From: Axinella damicornis
Taxonomy: Eukaryota > Porifera > Demospongiae > Axinellida > Axinellidae
Direction of reading: 5' to 3'
DNA length: 64,000 bases
Assembly: GCA_963931865.1 (NCBI GenBank)
Contig: OZ007512.1
Coordinates: forward strand, 10,797,160 to 10,861,159
The notes under the pieces are model-generated. The model did not search any database, was not told the DNA's origin, and saw nothing but the letters and a program-made list of their open reading frames with translations. The position numbers and the translations under genes were made by a program. This document shows, in pieces, positions 29,579 through 43,300 of the stretch. The number at the start of each line of letters is the position of its first letter. The first letter of the stretch is position 1.

Positions 29579-29852
29579 AATGAAGTGTCATCTCGGGAGC
29601 ACTGTACGCTGAGTTCCATCTCTGGTGTTCACCAACAGGCAGTAGCTAGCTAATGTCAACTGAGTTCTGAGTTCCACTTCATTCCAACATTCATACCTTC
29701 CTTACTGTTGAGTTTGCCATGTCTATCTTGTTCGGCACGCTAAGCTTCTGTGTATCTTAACTCCACAACTCCACAACAGTTAAAATGGCCTTTCTGTTCT
29801 TGCAGTGATTGCTGTTGCAGATAACAATACTACAGTTATATCATGACAAGTA

Positions 29853-29942
29853 ATATAACAGGATGTAGGGATACTAGAACGGCAAAAAGTAAGGAAACAA
29901 GGTAGGGATGATCACACAAAACAGTGTATACAAGTACTACAA

Positions 29943-29973
<31 letters not shown>
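29853..29973. mobile_element. Single arm of the AACAGGATGTAGGGATAC MITE plus poly-C run
   Basis: Matches the left arm of the 7,691-7,913 MITE for about 90 bases, then passes into 30 consecutive C (29,944-29,973). Confidence 0.75.
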
Positions 29974-30212
29974 ACTTGACCCTACCTCAATGGTTATCCG
30001 TTGTGTGTGTTAGCACGTTAGTATAGTTATGGATTCTACAGAGAAATTTAGTTATAGTCCCCAGTGTGGAAGAGAACACCTGTATTGACTAGGTCCGCAG
30101 TCCAGCACTCTCAAGCTGGGAATTCACCAGGGGATTCCCCTGTTTGTGAGTTAGTAAATTATTCATAACGTGCTGTCAATACTCAACAGACATCCAGCCG
30201 TACCGTGGCACC

Positions 30213-30315
30213 ATGGATTCCGAAGGCTACTACACGTACTACTATTGCTCAGCGTTCACTCAGCAGGAGAGGAAACAGTTGAAGGAACTCTTTGGGAAGG
30301 ACTTATTTGTAAAAG
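30213..30315 (+). CDS. Gene B exon 1 (start codon)
   Basis: Encodes MDSEGYYTYYYCSAFTQQER and ends VK with phase 1 at AAAAG|GTGTTG. It joins exon 2 (GC AAC CCC) to read VKGNPDSYDDYD, a smooth acidic/Tyr continuation across the 20-kb intron. Confidence 0.6.
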
Positions 30316-33300
30316 GTGTTGTCTGTTAGCTATTGTCTAGCTAGACGTTTGAATGCATGCTTCATGGTAAATTCGTTTCACGATCCCTGCGTTCTAAGTG
30401 TAAATTTTGACTATGCCAAACGTTGCTTTACTCAGTGCATGGGCATTGATACGTCTCAGTAGTTATCAGCAGAATACTGCATGGATAGCTAGATCCATGG
30501 AGGCATAAAGCACTGCCAGTGATGTAGATGAGTATTGTCGTAGGTGATGCAGCAGCTTACCGAGGCTCATGCAGCTACTAGGAATGGAGGCTTGCTAAGG
30601 ACTGATCTTGCAGCTGCTTGTATAGCCTCGTTCCCAGACCCAAACAACCTGACCGCTTTCAGTATACTGAAGCATTCTTCGCTGGGTCTTAGAACAAGAC
30701 TAGCAGCAGCTACTACGAGTGGCAGTTTACTAAGCATCAATCATGCAGTGACTGGGTGTTTTTTTGAGGGACTGTAGTTGGGATATTTATTTTAGCCCCT
30801 GGAACTCCCATTTCTGTCAGGCTACAGGGGCAAGGATTTGAAAAGCCGTTAGCGACAGCTTTTAGCATCCTATGTATTTATATATATTTATATATATTTA
30901 TATAGGCTTTATCTGCAACTAATAGCTGTACGTCTGACGACCGTAGGCCTTGATGTCGCTGGTGACGTGTGTCCATTGTGTCGCTGGTGTCCTGGAGTCT
31001 GTAGTGTCCCATGTGTCTCTAGTGTCCATGGAGTCCATGATGTTGCTGGTGTCCGTCGACCGTGTCCGTGATGTCGCTGGTGTCCATTGTGTCGCTGGTG
31101 TCTGTAGTGTCTGTGGTGTCTCTAGTGTCCATGGAGTCCATGATGTTGCTGGTGTCCGTCGACCGTGTCCGTGATGTCGCTGGTGTCTGTAGTGTCCCAG
31201 GTGTCTGTGGTGTCTCTAGTGTCCATGGAGTCCGTGATGTTGCTGGTGTCCGTCGACCGTATCCATGATGTCGCTGTGTCCATTGTGTCGCTGGTGTCTG
31301 TAGTGTCCCAGGTGTCTGTGGTGTCTCTGGTGTCCATGGAGTCCATGATGTTGCTGGTGTCCATCGAGCGTGTCCGTGATGTCGCTGGTGTCTGTAGTGT
31401 CCCAGGTGTCTGTGGTGTCTCTAGTGTCCATGGAGTCCGTGATGTTGCTGGTGTCCGTCGACCGTGTCTGTGATGTCGCTGGTGTCCATTGTGTCGCTGG
31501 TGTCTGTAGTGTCCCAGGTGTCTGTGGTGTCTCTAGTGTCCATGGAGTCCATGATGTTGCTGGTGTCCGTCGACCGTGTCCGTGATGTCGCTGGTGTCTG
31601 TAGTGTCCCAGGTGTCTGTGGTGTCTCTAGTGTCCATGGAGTCCGTGATGTTGCTGGTGTCCGTCGACCGTGTCTGTGATGTCGCTGGTGTCCATTGTGT
31701 CGCTGGTGTCTGTAGTGTCCCAGGTGTCTGTGGTGTCTCTAGTGTCCATGGAGTCCATGATGTTGCTGGTGTCCGTCGACCGTGTCTGTGATGTCGCTGG
31801 TGTCCATTGTGTCGCTGGTGTCTGTAGTGTCCCAGGTGTCTGTGGTGTCTTTAGTGTCCATGGAGTCCATGATGTTGCTGTCCGTCGACCGTGTCCGTGA
31901 TGTCGCTGGTGTCTGTAGTGTCCCAGGTGTCTGTGGTGTCTCTAGTGTCCATGGAGTCCGTGATGTTGCTGGTGTCCGTCGACCGTGTCTGTGATGTCGC
32001 TGGTGTCCATTGTGTCGCTGGTGTCTAATGTCCCAGGTGTCTGTGGTGTCTCTAGTGTCCATGGAGTCCATGATGTTGCTGGTGTCCGTCGACCGTGTCC
32101 GTGATGTCGCTGGTGTCTGTAGTGTCCCAGGTGTCTGTGGTGTCTCTAGTGTCCATGGAGTCCGTGATGTTGCTGGTGTCCGTCGACCGTGTCTGTGATG
32201 TCGCTGGTGTCCATTGTGTCGCTGGTGTCTGTAGTGTCCCAGGTGTCTGTGGTGTCTCCAGTGTCCATGATGTTGCTGGTGTCCGTCGACCGTGTCCGTG
32301 ATGTCGCTGGTGTCCATTGTGTCGCTGGTGTCTGTAGTGTCCCAGGTGTCTGTGGTGTCTCTAGTGTCCATGGAGTCCATGATGTTGCTGGTTTTCCTCG
32401 ACCGTGTCCGTGATGTCGCTGGTGTCTGTAGTGTCCCAGGTGTCTGTGGTGTCTCTAGTGTCCATGGAGTCCGTGATGTTGCTGGTGTCCGTCGACCGTA
32501 TCCGTGATGTCGCTGTGTCCATTGTGTCGCTGGTGTCTGTAGTGTCCCAGGTGTCTGTGGTGTCTCTGGTGTCCATGGAGTCCATGATGTTGCTGGTGTT
32601 CGTCGACCGTGTCCGTGATGTCGCTGGTGTCTGTAGTGTCCCAGGTGTCTGTGGTGTCTCTAGTGTCCATGGAGTCCATGATGTTGCTGGTGTCCGTCGA
32701 CCGTGTCCGTGATGTCGCTGGTGTCTGTAGTGTCCCAGGTGTCTGTGGTGTCTCTAGTGTCCATGGAGTCCGTGATGTTGCTGGTGTCCGTCGACCGTGT
32801 CTGTGATGTCGCTGGTGTCCATTGTGTCGCTGGTGTCTGTAGTGTCCCAGGTGTCTGTGGTGTCTCTAGTGTCCATGGAGTCCATGATGTTGCTGGTGTC
32901 CGTCGACCGTGTCCGTGATGTTGCTGGTGTCTGTAGTGTCCCAGGTGTCTGTGGTGTCTCTAGTGTCCATGGAGTCCGTGATGTTGCTGGTGTCCGTCGA
33001 CCGTGTCTGTGATGTCGCTGGTGTCCATTGTGTCGCTGGTGTCTGTAGTGTCCCAGGTGTCTGTGGTGTCTCCAGTGTCCATGATGTTGCTGGTGTCCGT
33101 CGACCGTGTCCGTGATGTCGCTGGTGTCCATTGTGTCGCTGGTGTCTGTAGTGTCCCAGGTGTCTGTGGTGTCTCCAGTGTCCATGATGTTGCTGGTGTC
33201 CGTCGACCGTGTCTGTGATGTCGCTGGTGTCCATTGTGTCGCTGGTGTCTGTAGTGTCCCAGGTGTCTGTGGTGTCTCTAGTGTCCATGGAGTCCGTGAT

Positions 33301-36300
33301 GTTGCTGGTGTCCGTCGACTGTGTCCGTGATGTCGCTGGTGTCCATTGTGTCGCTGGTGTCTGTAGTGTCCCAGGTGTCTGTGGTGTCCATGGAGTCCAA
33401 GATGTTGCTGGTGTCCATATTGTCTGGGGTGACTCTGGTGTCCATTGTGTCTCTTTTGTCCCTGGTGTCAGTGGTGTCCCTAGAGCCCATAGTGTCCCAG
33501 GTGTCGTTGATGTCTGTACATGGTCTGGGGTGTCCCTGGTGTCACTGTTGTGAGATGTGGTACCTGGTTAGCCTCGTTCCCAGTCCCACGCCCAGCTTTC
33601 CGTCGCTGCTTAGTACGGTAAAGCGGGGACTGGGAACGAGGCTAGTACCTGGTGTCTGTGGTGTCGCTGGTGTCCATGGCGTCGCTGGTGCCCGAGGTGT
33701 CCGAATTCTTTTGGATGGAATGCAGACATGCAGACATGATTGTTGATTTCCGGTTATCCATGATGTGTTAACATTCACACTCAGTCTGTTGATCGAGAAG
33801 AATGGCCCATGCAAGTTATTATTATTATTATTATTATTAGAGCTTTACAGCCAAAAGCTGACAGACTACACCTACAATAAAGGAGTAGCTGGAAAAGACA
33901 CAATGATACATATTAGCCATAACTGCAGAAAAGAAATGTGTGAACTTTAACTAGTATGCATACAAGTATGATTATAAGTTTTGTAACAATGTAGCTTTAA
34001 GTAACAAAGTAAGGGGCAGGTGACTACTGACGACACAAACAGGGAACGAGTGACACAACACAAAATATAGATCAAGATGGTTGCAATGAGTATGAGTCTA
34101 TAAAGAACGGCATGAGGAGTGGCAGTTTGCACAAGGACATGCTAGGTGGTATGAGCATACATTTGAAGGGTCGAAATGCTGGTCAAAGTGGGACCACAAT
34201 AGCTGGATCAATTTGAACTTGATGGTAGGTGTAGATTCTGATAAGTTGATAGAAGGATGAACAGTGTTCCAAATGCGAGCTATCCGATTGAAGTAAAAAT
34301 GTCTCACAGATGAAGTACGAGTGTAATTGATAGAGAGCACTAGCCCAGTAGAGCCTGCACGTGTAGATGAACTTTTAAATGAGACATGTTGGCGTATGCC
34401 CATGATGTCATTTGGATCCTTAAGGCACTTGACCAGGAAGATTAGATCATGAAGATCCAACCATAGCATAATTGGAAGCAAACGGAGGGATCTTAGTAGA
34501 TGTTTAGCCATTTCAAAGTCGGCATCACGGTAGTACCTATGCCCTTTTGGGTATTGCTAGCTAGCTACAATCAAAACATTGAGGATGTAAAACAATGTAA
34601 ATCATGAAAATTAGTTTGGTTCACTCAAACTGTAATGAAAAATGTGCTTTTTCTTTAAGCTAAAATGCTTAAGAGCATTTTCCATTTTTGTTAAAGTTAC
34701 TAACTATATGTAGGTATAGCTAGCTATATCTGAAAGAGCGCAACTATAACTACAATCAACCAAACATTTCATTTCACAGAATGCAAAAACTAACTGATAG
34801 CCATGCATACTAATTAGTCCAACACTGCATTGTGTCCTGTTATCCCTGGTTGTCCTTTGGTTTATTTTGATTGAATTTATTTCTCCAATGAGGATGGGTA
34901 CACAGAGATCAATACCAATAAGTGTGCTCCCCAACATATATAACACAATGCCATACTGGCCAAAAAAAGTTACAAAAGAATTGTTCAAAAAGTGCAAACC
35001 AAGCATCACGGACAGAGACTATTTCTAAGACTGCATCAAAAGGAAGGGTTAGGTATGCTATAGCTATGTATAGTGTATAGCATAGGTAATTGACCCTATA
35101 TAAGTTAGTCCTAACTTACGGTACTTCCTGCCGGACCAATTAATCGTCACATCGTTAAACGTCCGGATAACGCGAATAGAAGAATAGTGCACGCGTAAGA
35201 ATTTGAACACGCTACAAAGCGAAACATGTCTTTTGAGTGCCCTCATTGCTCCAAAGTGTATGTACACAGCAGCAGCCTCTCAAGGCACATAAAAAGAGAC
35301 CACACAGAGGATCCGGAGCAGGAGGATGGTTGCATTCTATGCAGCGAATGTGACAGTCGGTAAGTATGATTTGGATGGGTTGTTCTATATTATTTTTCAT
35401 TTGTCCTGCGAAAACATGTCCAGATATGCATGCCTTGTGTCCAGGGAATTGATAGTGTAATGCACGCCTTGCATGTCCAGGGGATTAAAGTTCGTGCTGT
35501 ATTTAAGTGTGCAAATAATGTACTGCGCATTCTACACTTCGTGCAAAGCACTTTCTTGCTCTTCAACCTTCCTTTAACTTTAAAGCAGTGTTGTGGTAAT
35601 GGTAGTCAATTGCAATTATCCTGTAATGGATTACTTGTGCAATTCATGCATTGCTTGTACTAATGATTGTGAACTAAATACCAGAGCTGTAGTTTAGTAA
35701 TCATAATTATTGCTTTCCCATGCATTATTATGTACTGTAAGTTATTCCCAAGCCAGTTAGTTGCGTGAGGTTCCAGTGGAGTACAATATTTAACACAACA
35801 CCCTAAAGAGGCACTATAAAGGGACAGCAACTACCTCATGACTCTGCCGCTGTAGTGTTGTTAAAATTTCATATTAAAAGCAAGAACTACATTGGAATCT
35901 TGTACTACTACTACTAATGCATGGCATAATTAGTTTTGGGCAACTGTTTCAGGTAATGAAGTATTCTTGTTGTAATCATTACATTTTGGGGTAGGAGTAT
36001 ATATATACACCAAACAGTTCCATTACAAAGCAACAATGATGATTATTACAATTAGAGAGTAATTTCATAATAGTACGGTAGAAGCATAAGAGCATAATTA
36101 TGGTGACATAACAGAGAGCTGTTATAATTATTGTAACCTTTAACTCTTTGCACATGCACTGCGGACTACACCAAATGGCCATACTAACCTTTGCCAAGGC
36201 ATATATAGGTGTTTAATTAAAAGCTAAGCGTTCAAAATCGCTGTAGGGCCATTATAGTGGCCCGCCGCGTGCAAAGAGTTAAGTTGCCAAAGTCTGACTT

Positions 36301-37264
36301 ATAATTAGTTGGTGCTTTTAGCTTAATTATCTATGATAGAACAGCTTGAACTAGCCTGACTGTCGATGTCTACTTCGTACAGGGCTAATCTTACTTAGTG
36401 ACACATGGCAGCTTAGCCAAATAGGCCACATGTGCTCATGCATGAATGATAAATATTATGAATGAGCTTAATGTTAGTATAATAAACAACACTTAAAGCA
36501 TAATTAAAGAGCATTGGAGCATAGCATTAATTATAATAGGGCAATTTTTGAGCATAATTTGCCAAGGCCTATACGGCCCGGCCCATGTTACCTATTTTCT
36601 ATAATCTTATAGCTTAAATAACAACCACATAGCAACGAAGAAAGATCATTAGGAGTTACTGTATATGTAATGTAGTGATGTAACACAGCATGCAACTCTA
36701 GTCATGTCTCCAAAAGCTCTCTTCTCTTTCCCAAATAAGCTAGGATTTGTTTTCCCGTGTTTGAGCAAGTGCACCCTTATATTGCAAGCTCATGCACATG
36801 CATCCTTATTCCCAGAAATTGAGTTATTGCAACCACTGTTGATAGGCAGATATATTGTGTGAAAATGTTACTATACTCAGTCTGTTGTCCTGTACAACAA
36901 CCGACTACCACAACTACACTTAGCAGCACTGAAAATGTGCACCATCATCTTGCAGGTTTACAGTAAGTAAGAGTATGTGGAACATGTGTTACAGAAAGTG
37001 TCAACATGTGATAGCTACAGGTCCTGAATGTTCATAAACAATAACTGTGAACACGTGAGAGCTCAGCTCACTATCCCGTGTGTAGACATAAACAAAACAC
37101 AATGTTGCAAAGTAAATGACCTGATAGCTAAGTAATGAGTAGGGGTACACTCTGAAGAGTATAGGATGGGCAACTCTAGTTGGCTCTCTTTGTGATTCTG
37201 GAACTGAAGCAAGCAATGCAGAAATGCTGTAGTTTTATTCTCTTCTGATACTGGGTGTATGTGT

Positions 37265-37330
<66 letters not shown>

Positions 37331-40300
37331 GAATCAGCATAACTTTATACAACTTCTTTGTTTATATATATTATCCTCTCCATTCTCTTATTGCAGGTTC
37401 CCATCCCTCCAACCTCTAATCGAGCACCTGAAGGCATCACATAATAAAATTATTCATGATGAGCAACATCAATTTGAAAATTTTACAGCCTTCATGCACT
37501 GGAAGCAGGAGGAAGAATATCGTACAAACACCTTCTATGTGCAGCACAGAGCACCTTGTACTACTAGTACAGGTGTTCAAGTTTGGTATTTCTACTGCAA
37601 CCGGTCAGGTAAATACAAAGCAAAGGGGGAAGGAAAGCGTGCATTGAAAACACAAGGCTCCAGTAAGATTGGCAAGTTTTGCTCGTCCCACATGAAGGTG
37701 AGGCAATCCTTGTCCGCAGATAAAGTCAGCGTTGAATACTGCTGCACTCACCATAACCATGAGCCTGACGAGGACATTGCTCATCTTCGGATGCCTGAAC
37801 AACTACGGCTTTCTATTGCTGCAAAGCTTACACAAGGGATCACAATTGATAAAATCCTTGATAGTATCCGAGATACTGTTGGGGATAACGGACTGCAACG
37901 GCAACATCTTAGTAGCCGACAAGATCTGAGAAACATTATGCGGCAGTACAATATTGAAGGAATAGAGAAACATCCCAATGACCCTACAAGCGTAGCTGCA
38001 TGGGTTCATGAAATGCAGTCGATGCAGTTTGATCCAGTGATTGCCTTTAAGCAGCAGGGAATAGCCAGTGAGGATCCCAATATACTGGAGAGTGATTTCT
38101 TGCTTGGTGTGCAGACCCAGTTCCAACTAGACATGATGCAAGCATTCGGAAACAATGTCATCTGTCTCGATGCTACTCATGGAACTAACGTCTATGGCTT
38201 TCTGTTAGTTACTGTTATGGTGATCGATGATTTTGGTGAAGGAATTCCAGTGGGATGGGCGATTACCACCCGTGAAGATACATCAATGCTAACCTACTTT
38301 CTGAAAGCATTAAGGGAGCGGGCTGGACCTCTCAAACCTGCTGTGTTCATGTCAGATGATGCTCAGCAATACTGGAATTCATGGTCCACGGTGTTTGGAG
38401 ACAATGGTACTAGGAAGCTCCTTTGCACCTGGCACATAGATCGTGCCTGGAGAAATGCACTTAAAGAGCACATCTCTACAGTTCAGACACGTGTTGAGCT
38501 TTACCATCACTTGAGAGTTCTGCTGATGGAGCAAGATATACCAACATTTCGAGTGATGATGCAGCAGTTCTTGTCAATGCTTGTAACCTCCAACCCAGAA
38601 TTTCTGGCATACTTTCAGAAGCAGTATGTTCCTAGAACAGAACAGTGGGCTATTTGTCACCGAAAATGCATGTTTATCAACACTAACATGTACCTTGAGT
38701 CATTTCATCGCTTGTTGAAGGTTGTTTACTTGGAAAGCAAGCAAAACCGCAGACTTGATCGTCTCCTTAATGTGTTGTTGAAAATTGCACGTGACAAGGC
38801 GTTTGGGCAGTTCCAGAAAATTCATAAAGGCAAGAACACACACCGAATTGCTGAAATTCGCAAGAGACACCAGAATGCTCATGAGATGGTGGCTGGGGGA
38901 TCTATTCCTGCCCAACATTCCGAAAATGCATGGAAAGTGAAGTCACAACAAGATTCTGAGAAGCACTATATTGTGCACATTGCACTGGAGTCTTGTGACT
39001 GCAAATTACGATGCTCATCTTGCAATGCTTGCATACACATGTACTCCTGTACATGTGTGGACTCGGCTATCCACACAACAGTGTGCAAGCACATGCATAT
39101 TGTACAAATGGTACGTTCTGGAACATCCAATCAACAATCTGGATCACTGTTTGGTGAGCAAGACAATATAGTGGAGACAGAGACTGAAGCTGTACCACTG
39201 GCAACCAGTGAATCCTCAGATATGGGACATATAGATGCCAGTCAACAGGAGCAACAATCAGCATTGACAAGAGTTCACGATGACCACTACCTTAGTCAAG
39301 TCTTATTGTCTACCAGTAAATGTAGTCAACTGGATGAGATAAAAAGCAAAGCCGTAAGCAAATTATCGGAACTGCAAGCTTGTATAACATCAACACAGAA
39401 CACCGAGGCACTGAATGCTGCAATGAAGCACATGTGCAACGCAGTGAGTGTGCTGAAAGTGCTAGATCACACACCGCCGGCGCCACCAGTGCATCACAGT
39501 AAACGGCCCGCACCAAATGCACTACATGACAAACAGTATCATTCAACCAAGAAAAAGAGAACACAAACTAAGCGTTGGGCAAAGCCTTCATATGATGAAG
39601 CTGCTAAGTGCAGACAAACTTTGCAAAATGTTGAGATTAGACTATGCGGAGCATGCCTCAAAGAGGACGATAGTGAACTAGATGGTGAAGTCGAATGGGT
39701 ACAGTGTTCTACTTGCAGCATTTGGATGCATGTATCCTGTGTACAAAATACCTTGGACTTGTCAACTTATACTTGTGACCTTTGCTTGTAACAGCAGTAT
39801 ACAGTGCCTTTATATTCTGCATAATAAAATGTTCTCAGTTCTATAAACATAGTGTGTCTTATTATTCCGATACACACCCACATAGCAGTCTCGAGCAGCT
39901 GACTCGCTGGTCTCAGCTGACTCACTGGTCTCAGCTGACTCACTGGTCTCAGTAGTCTCAGCTGACTCGCTGGTCTCAGCAGTCTCAGCTGACTAGCTGG
40001 ACTCAGCAGTACACTAGTCTCAGGGCATGTCCCGGGGTGATAGAAGCTCCCAGAAGGGTTTGTTGCTGCATGGTGGAGATCGCTCGAGATTTAATGACGT
40101 AACTAATAGTCATAGCGGCGTACATATAAGCTGCGCTACTGTAACACATTCTATTACAGCGCTTACCCAACGCAGTGCCCTTGCCTGTCGTTATAATTAT
40201 AGTCAGTCGCAGTTCAGTCGCAGTTCACGTTCGTGGTCCTCGCGTAGATGGCTGAGCAAGATACACCACTTCCACCCCCCACCCCGGCTCAGTCCAGTAC

Positions 40301-43300
40301 AAGTCGGCGAAGTACACTGGTAAGGGATTTTTATTTATTTTTTTGCCTGTGAATGCATTCTTTGTACCACACGACAAAGTAATAGTCATTACATTATATA
40401 ATTACATAAGTCTACGCGTAGAGTTACTGAAGGTAGTACTAGAGTTGCCGCCGCTGGCATGTTGTAACTAGAGTGAATTACCGCTTGTCGGACACCGTCA
40501 CCGGACTTCGGTGCTGGATTAATTCGAACTGAAAAGTATGCGAGTTAATAGAGCGGGACAGCGATCGCTCGAGTTGTCCGTTTATTGAATCATGGATGAC
40601 CCATGATTGAAAATGACATTTTCAGGTCGGTCTGCCCACAATCGATTGCCCTGGTGATCCTGCCTTTCGTGTAGCCGACGAACGAGGTTTTGGAGCCAAA
40701 CATATTCAAAGGCTTAAACACTAAAACTACTAGGTCTACGTAAATGCGCTTTGCATTGCCACGGTATTATAAGGATGGAAGTCTGAACGCACCGTGTTGG
40801 TGTACCCTGGTTGGTGTCCATTATAATCGATTCTTTTCTACTCCCAAATCTGGACTGTAAATTATCTGTATTCTGGAAAGTATTCAGCGGAAAAGAAACA
40901 AGACCAAAAATCGTCTGCATGCATGTGCTATCATATAGCACAACTCATGTAGCAACGTATGGCTGATACCGTACGCAGTATACACAGCTCTGGACCGCGG
41001 GCCTCGGGTTCAGTACACTGTATATGCCTGTAGTATACTCCGAACTCCACAATCATGCCTCCATGCAGGAAAGTGCTATAATAAAAACACTGTTCCTCCT
41101 AGCAGGTTACTATTACGCGATAATGCATGGCTTGGCAAAACTTAGCAACAGCTTGACAACGGGATATTATAGCTACAGTATAAGACAAAACAAGCAACCA
41201 AAAACAATTATTGACAAAAAGGTAAACAAGTTTGTTGTTCGAATTCCAAACTTTATCTAGGTCCATGTTCCAAAATAACTGCATCTTCCAACATGTCAAT
41301 TCACTCCTTGCAGCCTGGTTTCTATGTGGATTGGGAGTCAGCAGGAATTGGACTTGTGCATAAAGATGGCTCTAACTCTGACGCAAAGGGAGACTTTGCA
41401 ATCAGTTTACTTTCATTGGTTGAGGCAGGAAACAACACGGGATACTTGGCCACAGTCAAGAGAGAAATTGATGGGGAGCAAAGGTGAGCTGTGCATATAC
41501 ACACTTAATAACTGCATGGAAGAGCCATTCCCACATTGTCTGCCCACTCATGGAATGTCTAATCCTATGTCTAAGAGGGTGTTAATGGCAGAGAAATAAA
41601 CTTTGTAAGGTTATGGGTAGCTATATACCCACGTATCATGCCATAACTGTAACAATATTCATGCAACCCATGCCAAACTCTTACACTGCCTGGCACAGTG
41701 TGGTGCTGGATTCGAACCTATTCAGATCCGCCTACTTGACCCCTCCCATACACATTTATAAATTCTAAGTGCATTCAGTTTCTACAAACTGTACTCGTTA
41801 CACGCAGAATTGCACGTTCAGCTTCAGGATGCAGTTAGAAGACATGAACTTCGAGGGGGAGAGCTATGAATAAACAAGTCATTCACCTTCGAGGGGGAGA
41901 GCTATGAATAAACAGGTCAAATCTTGGGGAACTGCTAAAAACTTTTTTTTAAAAGCATAATAGCCTCAGGCCTACATGCAACTCAACTTGACTTGCATGT
42001 TGAACATGTAAACTGCAGCTTGACATCATCACCAAATAAATATATTACACACTTATACGCAAGGTGTAACAGGTATTCTAAACTCCAGCATGCACTGTTA
42101 AAATCAGGGTGCTCATGTGCATGTTCCAGAATTATAGCACCCTGGGTGCTCAGTGGTTTCCATGGTAACCTTGGTAGGGATATGGAGCCACAATAAGATG
42201 TGTACAACAAATTGCCATATTGAAAAATCAATTTCTGGGGAAGCAAACTGTTTGGTAACTATGGTTAAGTACCAAGGTTGCCATGGAAACCAGTACAGCA
42301 TCCCAATTCTAGCAGTGCAGAGCAAAACATAGCTGAATGTCGGAATGCAATACAGGTGCTAACTGCACATGCATGCATCTTTGAGTTTGAAGCCGTGAGA
42401 ATGTTTTGCTTTGCTGGAGTTCATTATACGTGCTAACTGCACATGCATGCATCTTTGAGTTTCAAGCCGTGAGAATGTTTTGCTTTGCTGGAGTTCATTA
42501 TACGTGCTAACTGCACATGCATGCATCTTTGAGTTTCAAGCCGTGAGAATGTTTTGCTTTGCTGGAGTTCACATAGCTGATAGCTTGTTTATAGTAATTG
42601 TAATCTTGTATATTAGCCTTATTTGGTGATGATGTCCGTTCCAGTGATGTCCATGACACTTAGCCAGTAAAATAACCTTAATGCCAAGTGCACACAATGA
42701 CGTGCACACAATGACGATCACACAATGACGATCAAGTGCTCACAGAGATGATCGATGATCGGTAATTTATGTCAGTTCTATATCCTACAATGTATATGGT
42801 CTAACTGTATATTTTTGGCACCTTTGAATTCTTAATGTCTTCCATCACTGGCAGTGGTTAGCTAATCATTGCAGTGGTTATCTTGCCTTTCTTCACACAC
42901 AGGGAATGCTTTTTCTCAGTGGAGTCGGCCACATGCAAGTCAAAGTTTATGTTGCAGATAAACAGCTCCTTTGGCAGTGGGGGCATGTCTCTCGCATTCA
43001 ACGAGATGCAGTTTTCTGCCTTTGTGCAATTCCTGAAGCATGAGCATCAGCACGACATGCCCATACGCAAGGCTGCATGCACCATCGGGCAGCAACCATG
43101 CTTGGAGGAGTGGGTGCTTGGAAAGGAGTTAATTATTGGTGCTAATGGGAACATCATCCCTCATGAGCGGTCGCATTACCTCTGGCTAGATAGAGCTCTG
43201 TTAGGAGAAGGAGGGAATGTACCAGCACAAGATGTTGTTCCTGCTATCCACACCCCACTTTCTACCTCTGTTCTTAGTCGACTTCTCTCCCTCATGCGAC

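Noticed and set aside
30950..33746. Dozens of overlapping ORFs on both strands in the left minisatellite
   Set aside because: The 9-bp unit is a multiple of three, so any stop-free unit yields long ORFs in several frames; products are pure repeats (MSVMSLVS / MDTRDTTDT types).
37263..37396. N-terminal Val/Cys and poly-Gly extension of the transposase
   Set aside because: It is translation of a (GT)n and poly-G intron tract; the acceptor at 37,397 and the rebuilt C2H2 finger give the real N-terminus.
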